Assembly (NCBI RefSeq): GCF_028737205.1
Contig: NZ_JAQZAL010000003.1
Location: forward strand, 124,001 to 188,000
Reading direction: 5' to 3'
Length of the DNA stretch: 64,000 bases
Source of the DNA: Actinomycetospora lutea
Lineage (GTDB): Bacteria > Actinomycetota > Actinomycetes > Mycobacteriales > Pseudonocardiaceae
In this document: piece after piece, positions 7,766-17,202 of the stretch
Layout of the letters: each line of letters starts with the position of its first letter
Numbering within the stretch: position 1 is the first letter of the stretch
The notes under the pieces: generated by a model
Seen by the model: only the letters and a program-made list of their open reading frames with translations
Told to the model about the DNA's origin: nothing
Database searches by the model: none
Program-made: the position numbers and the translations under genes

Positions 7766-8908
7766 GTGGGGACGACGGCGGGCACCGGGGTGCGATTCCC
7801 CGCCCTGCCGGACTTCCCGTGGGACAGCCTCGCCGGGGCGGCCGCGGTCGCCCGCGGCCACCCCGACGGGGTCGTCGACCTGTCGGTGGGCACGCCCGTC
7901 GACCCGGTGCCGACGGCGGTCGGCGAGGCGCTGCGCGCCGCGTGGGACTCCCCGGGCTATCCGCAGACGTGGGGCACCCCCGCGCTGCGGGAGGCCGCGG
8001 TGGAGGCCCTGGGCCGCCGCCACGGCGCCGGTCGCTCGCCCGCCGAGGGCCTGGACCCGGACGCCGTGCTGCCCACCGTCGGCTCCAAGGAGCTGGTGGC
8101 GTGGCTGCCGACGCTGCTCGGGCTGGGTGGGCGGGACGGCAACAGAGACGTGGTCGCCTTCCCCGAGCTCGCCTACCCGACCTACGAGGTCGGCGCCCAG
8201 CTCGCCGGCGCGCAGCCGGCGCGGGTCGGCGACGACGAGCCGCTGCCGGCCGGCACCCGGCTGGTCTGGCTGAACTCGCCGTCCAACCCCACCGGCCGGC
8301 TCCTCGATGCCGCCGCACTCACGGCGCGGGTCGCCGAGGCGCGCGCGCTCGGGGCGGTCGTCGCCGCCGACGAGTGCTACCTCGCCCTGCCCGGTCCGGG
8401 CGTGCGCACGACGTCGGTGCTCGACCCCGTGGTGCACGACGGGAGCGTCGAGGGCCTGCTCGCGGTGCACTCGCTGTCGAAGACGTCCAACCTCGCGGGC
8501 TACCGCGCGGGCCTCGTCCTCGGGGACCCGATGCTGGTCGCGGGCCTGCTCCAGGTCCGCAAGCACGCCGGGATGATCGTCCCGCGCCCCGTGCAGGAGG
8601 CCATGACCGCGGCCCTGCGCGACGACACCCACGTCGCGGAGACCCGCGCGCGCTACGACGGCCGCCGCCGCGTCCTGCGGCCCGCGCTCGAGGCGGCGGG
8701 CCTGCGCGTCGAGCACTCGGAGGCGGGTCTCTACCTCTGGGCCACCGCCGACGAGCCCTGCCGCGCGACGGTCGACCGCCTCGCCGCGCGCGGCATCCTC
8801 GTCGCGCCGGGCGAGTTCTACGGCCCCGCCGGCGGCTCCCACGTCCGCGTGGCCCTCACCGCCTCCGACGAGCGGATCGCCGCCGCCGCACGACGCCTGG
8901 CGGAGTGA
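7766..8908 (+). CDS. dapC: Succinyldiaminopimelate aminotransferase (DapC)
   Basis: 380-residue fold-type I PLP aminotransferase of the lysine/meso-diaminopimelate pathway; converts N-succinyl-2-amino-6-ketopimelate to N-succinyl-LL-diaminopimelate with glutamate as donor. The N-terminus FPALPDFPWDSLAGAAAVAR matches actinobacterial DapC. Other supports are DLSVGTPVDPVP, the substrate/PLP motif NSPSNPTG and the Schiff-base lysine K239 in SLSKTSNLAGYR. GTG 7766 is preferred because GGGGGAG at 7751-7757 is a well-spaced ribosome site; GTG 7757, overlapping the fdxA stop, would add three residues. dapD and dapE lie within 8 kb, so most of the succinylase branch is in this window. Confidence 0.92.
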   Translation: MGTTAGTGVRFPALPDFPWDSLAGAAAVARGHPDGVVDLSVGTPVDPVPTAVGEALRAAWDSPGYPQTWGTPALREAAVEALGRRHGAGRSPAEGLDPDAVLPTVGSKELVAWLPTLLGLGGRDGNRDVVAFPELAYPTYEVGAQLAGAQPARVGDDEPLPAGTRLVWLNSPSNPTGRLLDAAALTARVAEARALGAVVAADECYLALPGPGVRTTSVLDPVVHDGSVEGLLAVHSLSKTSNLAGYRAGLVLGDPMLVAGLLQVRKHAGMIVPRPVQEAMTAALRDDTHVAETRARYDGRRRVLRPALEAAGLRVEHSEAGLYLWATADEPCRATVDRLAARGILVAPGEFYGPAGGSHVRVALTASDERIAAAARRLAE

Positions 8909-10134
8909 CCGGCGGCGTGCCCGGCGGCATGCCCGGCGGTGTGACGGAGGGGGCGACCACGAGCACCCGCGTGCGCCCGGTCGTCGTGCTGCTCGCGGTG
9001 CTGGCGCTCGCGCTGAACCTGCGCGCCGCGCTGTCGGCGTATCCGCCCCTGCTCGAGACGATCCGCGCCGACCTGGGCCTCTCGGCGGCGTTCGCCGGGC
9101 TCGTGCAGGCGGCGACGATCCTCATGATGGGCGCGGGCTCGTTCGCCGCGCCTGCCCTCGCGCGACGGACCGGACGCGAGCGGGCCGCCGCGATCGGGGT
9201 CACGGCGATCGCGCTCGGCACCCTCACCCACGGGCTGCCCGCCGCGGTGCCGCTCGTCGTCGGGAGCCTCGCCATCGGGCTGGGCATCGGCGTCGTCGGC
9301 GTGGCCATCACCGGCGTCATCCGCGACCACCTGCCCGAGCGGGCCGGCACGGCGACCGGGCTCTACACGGTGGCGATGATGGGCGGGGCGACGGTGGCGT
9401 CGCTGACGGCGCTGCCGCTGGCCGACGTGCTGGGCGGGTGGTGGTGGGCGCTGGCGGCGTGGACGGTGCCCGCCGTCCTCGCCCTCGTCGTCTGGTGGCC
9501 CGCGACGCGGCGGCTGCACGACCTGCCGGGTGCGGCGCCCGTGCGCCTGCCGTGGCGCAACCGGTTCGCCCGGCTCGCGGTGCTCTTCCAGGCGATGTCC
9601 TCGGTGCAGTTCTACGGGTGGCTGACCTGGCTCGCGCCCTTCTACGAGGCGCAGGGCTTCTCGACGACCCGCGCGGCGGTGGCGCTGTCGGTGTGGAACG
9701 TCGTGCAGATCCCCGCCGCGCTGCTGGTGCCCCTGGCCGCCGAGCGGCGCCGCTCCTGGGCGCCCTGGGCGGCGTTCTGCGTGGTCTGCGCGGGGATCGG
9801 CGTCGCCGGCATCCTCGTCGCGCCGGTGCTGCCGGTGGTGGGCCCGTGGCCGTGGATCGTCCTGGCGTCGGTCGCGGTGGGGGCCGGGTTCCCGCTGGGA
9901 CTCGCGGTGGTCGCCTGGCGCACCCCGGACGGGGCGACGGCGGCGTCGGTGTCGGCGCTGACCCTCGGGTCGGCGTACCTGCTCGCCGCGCTGGCCCCGC
10001 CGGCGATGGGCGTGCTCATCGACCTCGCGGGCTTTCGCGCCGCCCTGGTCGTGATCCTCGCGGCGTCGCTCGTCCAGGGCCTCGCGGTCGTGCGGCTGGG
10101 CCCGCGCCGGGTCACCTACGACGGCGACACCTAG
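8905..10134 (+). CDS. MFS transporter, CynX/NimT family
   Basis: 409 residues from GTG 8905, overlapping the dapC stop (GTGA). About twelve membrane segments are evident. The opening RPVVVLLAVLALALNLRAALSAYPPLL is characteristic of the CynX/NimT (cyanate/2-nitroimidazole) exporters, and ARRTGRERAAAIG is the cytoplasmic loop between helices 2 and 3. The first ~20 residues contain a GGVPGGMPGGV repeat, so a downstream GTG may be the true start. Substrate unknown; members export small organic compounds. Co-translation with dapC may be positional only. Confidence 0.85.
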   Translation: MTGGVPGGMPGGVTEGATTSTRVRPVVVLLAVLALALNLRAALSAYPPLLETIRADLGLSAAFAGLVQAATILMMGAGSFAAPALARRTGRERAAAIGVTAIALGTLTHGLPAAVPLVVGSLAIGLGIGVVGVAITGVIRDHLPERAGTATGLYTVAMMGGATVASLTALPLADVLGGWWWALAAWTVPAVLALVVWWPATRRLHDLPGAAPVRLPWRNRFARLAVLFQAMSSVQFYGWLTWLAPFYEAQGFSTTRAAVALSVWNVVQIPAALLVPLAAERRRSWAPWAAFCVVCAGIGVAGILVAPVLPVVGPWPWIVLASVAVGAGFPLGLAVVAWRTPDGATAASVSALTLGSAYLLAALAPPAMGVLIDLAGFRAALVVILAASLVQGLAVVRLGPRRVTYDGDT

Positions 10135-10245
10135 GGCCCCGCTCCGGTCCCCCGCCCCGGTCCCGGCCTCGCCGGGGACAGCGCCCGACGCGTCCGGGAG
10201 CACGCCCCTGTCCGGCGGGACACCCAGGGCCCGACCGTCGTCCCC

Positions 10246-10923
10246 ATGACCACGACCCTCGCCGCGCCCACCGCCGCCACCACCCGGCTCGTCCGGCGCG
10301 CCGCCCTCATCGTCACCCCGCTCGGCCCGCTCGCGGTCGCCGGGCTGCGCTGGCTGCTGCCCTACGACACGACCGACGACCCCGCCACGCTGGTCGCACG
10401 CGTCGCCGCGAGCCCCGGCGCCGGGACCGCGGTGCTCTGGCTCAGCCTGCTCGCCCTGCTCACGCTGCCGCTCGGCGTGCTGGTGGTGGGCGCCGTGGCC
10501 GCCCGGGCCCGCCCGGTCCTCGGCACCGTCGCCGCGGTGGTCGCCTGGATCGGCTTCGCGAACCTCGCCTTCCTCGTCCCCGCGGACCTCATGGCGCGGG
10601 CCGGCGTCGCGGCCGGGCTCCCGGAGGGCAGCACCGCCGCGCTCGTCGCCGCGGTCGCCGCCGACCCCGTCAGCTCGCTCGCCACGACCCTGTTCGTGCT
10701 CGGCCACGTCCTGGGCACCGTCCTGCTCGGCGTGGCGCTGTGGCGGGTGGTCCCGCGCGGGGTGGCGGTTGCGCTGATCGTGTCCCAGCCGCTGCACGTC
10801 GTCGCCGCCGTCGTCGTCCCGAACCACACGCTCGACGGGCTGGCGTGGCTGCTCACGGCCGTCGGGTTCGCCGCCGCGACCGCCGTGTGGGCCGATCGGA
10901 GGCTCCCGCAGCCCGCCCGGTGA
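10246..10923 (+). CDS. Hypothetical membrane protein, six predicted helices
   Basis: 225 residues from ATG 10246. Not recognised to a named family, but the pattern is clear: an N-terminal Thr/Ala-rich stretch, then around six hydrophobic helices (AVLWLSLLALLTLPLGVLVVGAV, VLGTVAAVVAWIGFANLAFLV, VLGTVLLGVALWRVV, VAVALIVSQPLHVVAAVVV, among others). It has the look of DUF4386-like actinobacterial membrane proteins with a 'GFANL.FL.P.D' segment in helix 3. No start-decisive ribosome site. It is followed 58 nt later by an acyl-CoA ligase gene; no functional link is apparent. Confidence 0.65.
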   Translation: MTTTLAAPTAATTRLVRRAALIVTPLGPLAVAGLRWLLPYDTTDDPATLVARVAASPGAGTAVLWLSLLALLTLPLGVLVVGAVAARARPVLGTVAAVVAWIGFANLAFLVPADLMARAGVAAGLPEGSTAALVAAVAADPVSSLATTLFVLGHVLGTVLLGVALWRVVPRGVAVALIVSQPLHVVAAVVVPNHTLDGLAWLLTAVGFAAATAVWADRRLPQPAR

Positions 10924-10981
10924 CACAGGTCACGTCGCGGAGCACCGTGGTGCCCGGACGGGACGAGCGAAGGGGACCGGC

Positions 10982-12598
10982 ATGGCCACCACCGGTGTGG
11001 GAGCGGTCGAGGAGTCGTACCGCAGCGGCGACACGTCGATGCCGTTGTCCGAGCAGACGATCGGTGACGCGCTGCGGGAGGCGGCCGCCGCCGATCCCGA
11101 CCGCCGGGCCGTCGTCGAGGGCGCGCCCGGCCCCGGGCCCTCGCGGACCCTGACCTACGGCGAGCTGCTCGAGCGCGCCGAGGCGGTGGCCCGCGCGCTG
11201 CTGGGCCGCTTCCGTCCCGGCGAGCACGTGGCCGTGTGGTCGGGCAACTCGCTCGAGTGGATCCTGCTCGAGTACGGCAGCGCGCTCGCGGGCCTGGTGC
11301 TCGTCACCGCCAACCCGGCCTACCAGGCCTCCGAGCTCGCCTACGTCCTGCGCCAGTCGGGCAGCGCGGGCCTGTTCCACGTCGCGGGCTACCGGGGCAA
11401 CCCGATGGCCGACATCGTCGCCGAGGTCCGCGACGACCTGCCCGACCTGCGCGAGGTCGTCGACCTCGCGGACTTCGACGCGTTCGTGGCGGGCGGCGAC
11501 CCGGACCGCGAGCTGCCCTCGGTCCGCCCCGACGACCGGGTGCAGATCCAGTACACGTCGGGCACGACGGGCTTCCCGAAGGGCGTGCTCCTGCGTCACC
11601 ACGGGATGCTCGAGAACGCCCGGCTGACCCTGCGGCGCATGGGCGCCGGACCCGACGACGTGTGCGTGTGGACGATGCCCCTGTTCCACACCGCGGGCTG
11701 CGGCCTGGGCGTGCTGGGGGCGCTCACGGCGGGCGCGACGCTGGTCTACCTCACCGCGTTCGACCCGGCGCTCCAGCTCGCGCTGATCGAGTCCGAGCGC
11801 GCCACGATCTCCGGCGGGGTCCCGACGATGCTCATCGCGCTGCTCGCCCACCCCGACCTGGAGACGCGGGACACCTCGACGCTGCGCTGCCTGTTCTCCG
11901 GCGGCTCGCCGGTGCCCGAGGAGGTCGCCCGCGAGGTCGAGCGGCGCCTCGGCGGCCGGATGTCGATCGTGTTCGGCACCACCGAGACCTCGCCGGTCAT
12001 CACCGCCACGGCGCCCGACGACCCCGACGACGTGCGCACCGGCACGCTCGGGTCGCCGCTGCCGCACACCGAGGTGAAGATCGCCGACCCCGTGACCGGC
12101 GAGCCGGTGCCCGTCGGCACCGTCGGCGAGCTCTGCGCGCGGGGCTACCTCGTCATGGAGGGCTACCACGCCCGCCCGGAGGCGACCGGGGCCGTGCTCG
12201 ACGCCGCGGGCTGGTACCACACCGGCGACCTCGCCTCGATGGACGCGGAGGGCCGCCTGCGGGTCGAGGGCCGGATCAAGGACATGATCATCCGGGGCGG
12301 CGAGAACATCTCCCCGCGCGAGATCGAGGAGCTCCTCCAGCGCCACCCGGGCGTCGCCGAGGTCGCGGTCGTCGGCTGCCCCGACCCGCGCTGGGGCGAG
12401 ACCGTCGCCGCGTTCGTCCGGCCCGCCGGGGACGCCCCGCCGGCGGCGGAGGAGCTGCACGCGTTCTGCCGCGCCCACCTCGCCGCGTACAAGACGCCCG
12501 CGAGCTGGCACTTCCTCGACGCGATGCCGGTCACCGCGTCCGGGAAGATCCGCAAGAACGTGCTGCGGGAGCGGCTGGTCGCCGGCTCCGGGTCATGA
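10982..12598 (+). CDS. AMP-dependent acyl-CoA ligase (FadD35-like)
   Basis: 538-residue ANL-superfamily adenylate-forming enzyme. It activates a carboxylic acid as acyl-AMP and then forms acyl-CoA. Motifs: P-loop YTSGTTGFPKG starting near residue 191, adenylate motif VFGTTETSPV, YHTGDLASMD, hinge GRIKDMIIRGGENI, and the catalytic C-terminal lysine in PVTASGKIRKN. The N-terminus with a SYRSG-like segment followed by PLSEQTIGDAL resembles mycobacterial FadD35 and related short/medium or branched-chain acyl-CoA ligases. Ribosome site GAAGGGGA precedes ATG 10982. Its last 6 bases overlap the convergent antiporter gene. Exact substrate not predictable. Confidence 0.88.
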   Translation: MATTGVGAVEESYRSGDTSMPLSEQTIGDALREAAAADPDRRAVVEGAPGPGPSRTLTYGELLERAEAVARALLGRFRPGEHVAVWSGNSLEWILLEYGSALAGLVLVTANPAYQASELAYVLRQSGSAGLFHVAGYRGNPMADIVAEVRDDLPDLREVVDLADFDAFVAGGDPDRELPSVRPDDRVQIQYTSGTTGFPKGVLLRHHGMLENARLTLRRMGAGPDDVCVWTMPLFHTAGCGLGVLGALTAGATLVYLTAFDPALQLALIESERATISGGVPTMLIALLAHPDLETRDTSTLRCLFSGGSPVPEEVAREVERRLGGRMSIVFGTTETSPVITATAPDDPDDVRTGTLGSPLPHTEVKIADPVTGEPVPVGTVGELCARGYLVMEGYHARPEATGAVLDAAGWYHTGDLASMDAEGRLRVEGRIKDMIIRGGENISPREIEELLQRHPGVAEVAVVGCPDPRWGETVAAFVRPAGDAPPAAEELHAFCRAHLAAYKTPASWHFLDAMPVTASGKIRKNVLRERLVAGSGS

Positions 12599-13772
12599 GG
12601 GGGAGGGGCGCAGCCGGGTCGTGATCGCCGCGTGCACGGGTTCGACGACGCGCGCGGCGACCGGGCCCACGATCGCCATGATCAGCACGTAGGTCGTCGC
12701 CAGCGGGGCCAGCCCCGGGTCGACCGACCCGGTGGTCAGGGCGAGTCCCGCGATGACGATCGAGAACTCCCCGCGCGCGACGAGCACCGCGCCCGCCCGC
12801 CACCGCCCCAGGCGCCCCACCCCGACCTGGCGCGCCGCGAACCAGCCGGCGGCGACCTTCGTCGCGGTCGACACGATCGCCAGCGCGATCGCGGCCGGCA
12901 GCACCGCCGGGATCTGGCGGGGATCGGTGTTGAGCCCGAAGACGACGAAGAACACCGCGGCGAACAGGTCGCGCAGCGGCGCGAGCACGCGGGTGGCGCT
13001 CTCCGCGGTGTCCTCGGAGATCGCGATGCCGAGCAGGAACGCGCCGACGCCCGCGGAGACCTGCAGCTGCGAGGCGATCCCGGCGACGAACAGCGCGATG
13101 CCGAACACCCGCAGCAGGAACACCTCGGAGCTCGGCGACTCGACGACCGCCGACACCACGCGCCCGAACCGCAGCGCCACGACGAGCACGACGACGAGCA
13201 GCGCCAGCGCGATCGCCACCGTGCGCAGCCCGGCGACCAGCCCGAGCGCGGCGAGCGCGGCGGTGGTGATCGGCAGGTAGAGCGCCATCGCGAGGTCCTC
13301 CATGACGAGGACCGAGAGCACGGCGGGCGTCTCGCGGTTGCCGAGCCGGCCCAGCTCCTCGAGGAGCTTCGCGACGATCCCCGACGACGACACCCACGTC
13401 ACGCCGGCCATCGCGAGCGCGCCCAGCGGGCCCCACCCGAGGATCAGCGCGGTGACCGCGCCCGGGGCGGCGTTGAGCACCATGTCGACGACCCCGGCCA
13501 GCCACGACCGGCGCAGGCCGCCGACCAGGTCGGACGCCGAGTACTCGAGGCCGAGCAGCAGGAGCAGCAGCACCACCCCGACCTCGCTCGCGAGGCCGGT
13601 GAACGGCTCGATGCCCTCGAGCGGCAGCAGGCCGCCCGAGCCGAACGCGAGCCCGCCGAGCAGGTAGAGCGGCACCGGGGAGATGCCCAGGCGCCCCGCC
13701 AGCCTGCCGAGCACGCCGAGACCCGAAGAACAGCGCGCCCAGCTCGATCAGCGAGAGGGCGGTGGTGTGCAG
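12593..13772 (-). CDS. CPA2 cation:proton antiporter (KefB-like), interrupted by an apparent one-base insertion
   Basis: Encodes a ~390-residue sodium/proton exchanger domain protein with about 12 helices, including the discontinuous helix GVTWVSSSGIVAKLLEELG and LVARGEFSIVIAGLAL. The continuous frame begins only at GTG 13714 (373 aa, LGRLAGRLGIS), but the expected first helix is encoded just upstream in another frame: CTG 13772 reads HTTALSLIELGALFFG, then the frame is lost at a GGG run (13722-13724, CCC on + strand). Removing one G gives ALFFGLGVLGRLAGRLGIS, a smooth join. So this is either a sequencing error or a real frameshift. CTG 13772 has GAGGGG 8 nt upstream. It follows the regulatory-subunit gene by 13 nt. 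Confidence 0.8.
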
Positions 13773-13785
13773 GTCGGCCGTCCCC

Positions 13786-14268
13786 TCAGCCGGTCTCGAG
13801 GATCGCCGCGGCCTGCCCGAGCCCCTCGCCCGTGCCGACCACGACGACCAGGTCGCCGGCCCGGAACACGAAGTCCGGGCCCGGCGAGGGCGACACGACG
13901 TGGTCGCGGACGACGGCGACGATCGAGGTGCTGGTGCGCGTGCGCATCGCGGTGTCGCCCAGCGTGCGCCCGTCGTACGGCGACGCCGCGCCGACCGGGA
14001 ACTGCGCGGTGCTGATGCCCTCGACCGAGCGCTGCTGGTCCTGCAGCTGCGCGACAAGGTTCGGCGCGCCCAGCAGCGTGCCCAGCGCCTGGCCCTCCGC
14101 GTCGGAGAGCGCCACCGACGCGCTGCAGGCGTCCGGGTCCTCCCGCGCGGAGACGAGCAGCTCGCGGTGGCCGTCGCGGTGGGTCAGCACCCCGATCCGC
14201 CGGCCCGCGGCGGTGTCGAACTCCTGCTTCGTGCCGATGCCGGGCAGACGAGTGATCTCGACGTCCAC
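13786..14268 (-). CDS. Cation:proton antiporter regulatory subunit (KhtT-like, TrkA-C domain)
   Basis: 160 residues from GTG 14268. The N-terminal half (VEITRLPGIGTKQEFDTAAGRRIGVLTHRDGHRELL) is the KhtT-like domain found with bacterial K+/H+ antiporters. The C-terminal ~70 residues form a TrkA-C (RCK-C) domain ending FRAGDLVVVVGTGEGLGQAAAIL, expected to sense a small ligand and gate the antiporter. It lies 13 nt before the antiporter's CTG and is certainly co-transcribed with it, giving the standard two-gene KhtT-KhtU arrangement. No membrane segment. The role in potassium efflux or alkaline stress is inferred from the family. Confidence 0.88.
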   Translation of the reverse strand: MDVEITRLPGIGTKQEFDTAAGRRIGVLTHRDGHRELLVSAREDPDACSASVALSDAEGQALGTLLGAPNLVAQLQDQQRSVEGISTAQFPVGAASPYDGRTLGDTAMRTRTSTSIVAVVRDHVVSPSPGPDFVFRAGDLVVVVGTGEGLGQAAAILETG

Positions 14269-14286
14269 GAGCGACCAGGGTAATCC

Positions 14287-15300
14287 TCAGTCGTTCGCGT
14301 GCAGCGCGGCGTTCAGCTCGACCTTCGCGCCCTCGGTGCGGGGCAGGGCGTGCACGGCGCCGGTGACCGAGTCGCGGCGCAGCAGGATGCCCGAGCGCCC
14401 GGAGAGCTCGGCGGCCTTGACCACCGTCCCCCTCTCGGCGTGCTCCCCTTCCATGAGCGTGACGCGGGTGCCCGCGGTGACGTAGAGGCCGGCCTCGACG
14501 ACGCAGTCGTCGCCCAGCGAGATCCCGATGCCGGCGTTGGCGCCGAGCAGGCAGCGCTCGCCGATGGAGATCACTTCCTTGCCGCCGCCCGAGAGCGTCC
14601 CCATGATCGACGCGCCGCCGCCGACGTCGGAGCCGTCGCCGACGACGACGCCGCCGGAGATGCGGCCCTCGACCATCGAGGTGCCCAGCGTGCCCGCGTT
14701 GAAGTTGACGAAGCCCTCGTGCATCACCGTGGTGCCGCTGGCCAGGTGGGCGCCGAGGCGCACGCGGTCGGCGTCGCCGATCCGCACGCCCGACGGAATC
14801 ACGTAGTCGACCATGCGGGGGAACTTGTCGACCGCGTAGACGGTGACCGGGCCGCGGGCGCGCAGGCGGGCGCGGACGCGCTCGAACTCCGGCACGGGGC
14901 AGGGGCCGTGGTTGGTCCACACGACGTTGGCGAGGTGGCCGAAGATGCCGGTCAGGTCGACGCCGTGGGGCTGCACGAGCCGGTGGGAGATCAGGTGCAG
15001 GCGCAGGTACACGTCGTAGGCCGACGCGGGCGGGCCGGTGAGGTCGGCGACCGTGCGCACGGCGACGACCTCGACGCCGCGGTCCTCGTCGGTGCCCAGC
15101 GCCTCGACCAGGGCGGGCTCGAGCTCGCCGGCGGGCACGATCACCGTGCCCGGCTCCTCGGCCATCCCGCCGGACCCGACCGTGTCGTCCGAGAGCTCGG
15201 GCAGCGGATACCAGGTGTCGAGGACGGTGCCGTCGAGGGCCACGGTGGCGAGGCCGACGCCGACGGCGCGGGAGGAATGCGGGGCAGCGGGAGTGCTCAT
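14287..15300 (-). CDS. dapD: 2,3,4,5-tetrahydropyridine-2,6-dicarboxylate N-succinyltransferase (DapD)
   Basis: 337 residues from ATG 15300. Succinylates tetrahydrodipicolinate using succinyl-CoA, opening the succinylase branch of lysine/diaminopimelate synthesis. Left-handed beta-helix hexapeptides fill residues ~200-290 ([39 protein letters not shown] and on), and the N-terminal alpha/beta domain is the actinobacterial type, with [15 protein letters not shown] and [19 protein letters not shown] segments. Near the end, [22 protein letters not shown] carries about six more residues than I recall in relatives; that stretch coincides with a 15-bp match (14435-14449) to dispersed repeat family A. 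Leaderless promoter at 15309-15314. Confidence 0.93.
   Translation of the reverse strand: MSTPAAPHSSRAVGVGLATVALDGTVLDTWYPLPELSDDTVGSGGMAEEPGTVIVPAGELEPALVEALGTDEDRGVEVVAVRTVADLTGPPASAYDVYLRLHLISHRLVQPHGVDLTGIFGHLANVVWTNHGPCPVPEFERVRARLRARGPVTVYAVDKFPRMVDYVIPSGVRIGDADRVRLGAHLASGTTVMHEGFVNFNAGTLGTSMVEGRISGGVVVGDGSDVGGGASIMGTLSGGGKEVISIGERCLLGANAGIGISLGDDCVVEAGLYVTAGTRVTLMEGEHAERGTVVKAAELSGRSGILLRRDSVTGAVHALPRTEGAKVELNAALHAND
14435..14449 (-). repeat. Possible remnant of dispersed repeat family A inside dapD
   Basis: Fifteen bases (TCGGCGTGCTCCCCT on the + strand) are identical to the core of the repeats at 2331-2345 and 60944-60958. The flanks are similar only in part, so chance cannot be excluded. 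It corresponds to an extra [12 protein letters not shown] stretch in the protein. Confidence 0.35.
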
Positions 15301-15308
15301 CGTGCGCC

Positions 15309-15314
15309 AGGCTA
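15309..15314 (-). promoter_or_regulatory. Putative -10 box of dapD (leaderless)
   Basis: On the minus strand TAGCCT lies 8 nt before ATG 15300 with no intervening ribosome site, matching the leaderless layout seen repeatedly in this window. Confidence 0.5.
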
Positions 15315-15347
15315 TCGGCCGTCGCCGACGGGGGCCGGGGAGGACGT

Positions 15348-15974
15348 GTGGGCGAGCGCGCGGCGATCCGGGTCGCGACCGCCTCGACGCTGCTCGCCGC
15401 CGCGTCCGGCGTCGTCGACCTGTGGGCCGTGACGAGCCTGGGCGGCCCGTTCGCCGGGGTGGTGACCGGCAACCTCGTCACCGTCGGCGGGGCCGCCGGC
15501 CGGGGCGACGCGGGTGCACTGTGGCCGCCGCTGGTGGCGGTGCTCGGGTTCGCGGCGGGGGTCGCGGTGTGGTCGTCCGCCTGGCGGCGCCGGCCCGACG
15601 CGGTCGGCGCGCCCCTGGCCGTCGAGCTCGTCGTGCTGGGGGCGCTCGCGGTGGCGTGGGTGTTCCGCGGGGTCCCCACGCTCGTGCTCCTGGCCGTCGC
15701 CGCCGCGACGATGGGCGGGCAGAGCAGCGTCGCGCTGCGGCTGGGTGAGTCGACGACCTACCTCACGGGCACGCTCACCGGGGCGATGGCCGCGCTGGTC
15801 ACCGGCGGGGCGCGCGGACGGGTGGTCGCGCTCAAGCAGCTGGCCGCGGTGGTGGCCGGCGCGGCGGGGGCGGCGGTGCTGCTCGGCGTGCTCCCGGGGG
15901 CGGTGCCGGTGCTCGCGGGGGTGCTGGTGGTGGGCGCGCTCGTCGTGCTCGGACGCCGTCCCACCGCTCGATGA
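15348..15974 (+). CDS. DUF1275 (YoaK-type) membrane protein
   Basis: 208 residues from GTG 15348, preceded by GGGGAGG (15337-15343). Around six membrane helices. The opening [40 protein letters not shown] is the signature 'G..D...L..G.F...MTGN' segment of DUF1275, a family of small transporter-like proteins with no settled function. [15 protein letters not shown] and [10 protein letters not shown] match the second conserved block (MG.Q......TTY.TG). It is divergent from dapD, 47 nt from its start, and 49 nt upstream of dapE. No substrate evidence. Confidence 0.85.
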   Translation: MGERAAIRVATASTLLAAASGVVDLWAVTSLGGPFAGVVTGNLVTVGGAAGRGDAGALWPPLVAVLGFAAGVAVWSSAWRRRPDAVGAPLAVELVVLGALAVAWVFRGVPTLVLLAVAAATMGGQSSVALRLGESTTYLTGTLTGAMAALVTGGARGRVVALKQLAAVVAGAAGAAVLLGVLPGAVPVLAGVLVVGALVVLGRRPTAR

Positions 15975-16009
15975 GACCAGCCCGCGCTCCAGCAGACCGA
16001 CCACCCGGT

Positions 16010-16015
16010 TAGCCT
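16010..16015 (+). promoter_or_regulatory. Putative -10 box of dapE (leaderless)
   Basis: TAGCCT ends 8 nt before GTG 16024, with no Shine-Dalgarno between, consistent with a leaderless dapE transcript. Confidence 0.5.
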
Positions 16016-16023
16016 CGGGCCGC

Positions 16024-17103
16024 GTGAGCGCACCTCCCGTCACCCTCGACCTGCTCGCCGACCCCGTGTCGCTGACCGCGGCCCTGGTCGACGTGCCGAG
16101 CGTCTCCGGGAACGAGCAGGCCCTCGCGGACGCCGTGCAGGCCGCGCTGGCGAGCCAGGCGCCGCACCTCGAGCTGCTGCGCTCGGGTCAGGCGGTCCTC
16201 GCCCGCACGCGGCTGGGCCGCCCGCGCCGGGTGCTGCTCGCCGGGCACCTGGACACGGTGCCGATCGCCGACAACGTCCCCTCGCGGCGCGACGGCGCGA
16301 CGCTCTACGGCTGCGGCACCAGCGACATGAAGTCCGGGGTGGCGGTGATGACGCACCTCGCGGCCGCGGTGACCGAGCCGGCGCACGACGTCACGCTGGT
16401 GCTCTACGACTGCGAGGAGATCGAGTCGGCGCGCAACGGCCTCGGGCGCCTCGAGCGCGAGCACCGCGACTGGCTCGACGCCGACCTCGCGCTGCTCGGC
16501 GAGCCGACCTCCGGGCAGGTCGAGGCGGGCTGCCAGGGCACGCTGCGCGTGGTGGTGCGCACCGAGGGGCGCCGGGCGCACTCGGCGCGCTCCTGGCTGG
16601 GCGAGAACGCGATCCACGCCGCGGCGCCGGTGCTCGCGCGGCTCGCGGCCTACGAGGCGCGCGAGGTCGACATCGACGGCTGCCGCTACCGCGAGGGCCT
16701 GCAGGCCGTGAAGGTCGCCGGCGGCGTGGCGGGCAACGTCGTCCCCGACGCGTGCGAGGTGACGGTCAACTTCCGCTTCGCACCCGACCGCTCCCTCGAC
16801 GACGCCCGCGCACACGTCGCCGACGTCCTGGGCGGGTTCGCGCTCACCGAGACCGACGCCGCCCCGGGCGCGCTGCCGGGGCTGGGCGCACCGGCGGCCG
16901 CCGGCTTCGTCGCGGCGACCGGCACGGTGCCCGTCGCCAAGTACGGCTGGACCGACGTCGCCCGCTTCGCCGCCCTGGGCATCCCGGCGCTGAACTTCGG
17001 CCCCGGCGACCCGAACCTCGCCCACACGCGCGAGGAGTCGGTGCCGGTCGGCGCGATCTCCGAGGCGTGCGACGTCCTGCGGACCTACCTGACGCGCGCC
17101 TGA
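16024..17103 (+). CDS. dapE: Succinyl-diaminopimelate desuccinylase (DapE)
   Basis: 359-residue M20 metallopeptidase-family enzyme that hydrolyses N-succinyl-LL-diaminopimelate to LL-diaminopimelate. Di-zinc motifs: GHLDTVP (His and Asp ligands), [11 protein letters not shown] (bridging Asp), DCEEIES (general-base Glu and ligand Glu), [15 protein letters not shown], and the last His in [10 protein letters not shown]. The dimerisation domain includes [18 protein letters not shown] 16024 is chosen because of the TAGCCT box and because the protein then begins [28 protein letters not shown], as in actinobacterial DapE. Supplies meso-diaminopimelate and lysine together with DapC and DapD. Confidence 0.94.
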   Translation: MSAPPVTLDLLADPVSLTAALVDVPSVSGNEQALADAVQAALASQAPHLELLRSGQAVLARTRLGRPRRVLLAGHLDTVPIADNVPSRRDGATLYGCGTSDMKSGVAVMTHLAAAVTEPAHDVTLVLYDCEEIESARNGLGRLEREHRDWLDADLALLGEPTSGQVEAGCQGTLRVVVRTEGRRAHSARSWLGENAIHAAAPVLARLAAYEAREVDIDGCRYREGLQAVKVAGGVAGNVVPDACEVTVNFRFAPDRSLDDARAHVADVLGGFALTETDAAPGALPGLGAPAAAGFVAATGTVPVAKYGWTDVARFAALGIPALNFGPGDPNLAHTREESVPVGAISEACDVLRTYLTRA

Positions 17104-17128
17104 GGGCGCCTGGGCGGCGCGCCTTTCC

Positions 17129-17166
17129 GAGCGAAGGGCCCCTTCGCTCGACGGTGCCCTTCGCTC
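17129..17166 (+). terminator. Bidirectional hairpin between dapE and wrbA
   Basis: GAGCGAAGGG (17129-17138) and CCCTTCGCTC (17140-17149) form a near-perfect palindrome. A second copy of the right arm, CCCTTCGCTC, follows at 17157-17166, allowing alternative pairing. The site lies between two convergent genes, where a shared intrinsic terminator is expected; there is no U-tract, as is usual in actinobacteria. Confidence 0.6.
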
Positions 17167-17202
17167 AGAACCCGCGAGCCCAGACCCAGGGCACCGCGAG
17201 CC

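Noticed and set aside
10135..10245. Family-A repeat near GGGAGCACGCC at about 10197
   Set aside because: Only an 11-base core matches and the flanks do not continue the repeat.
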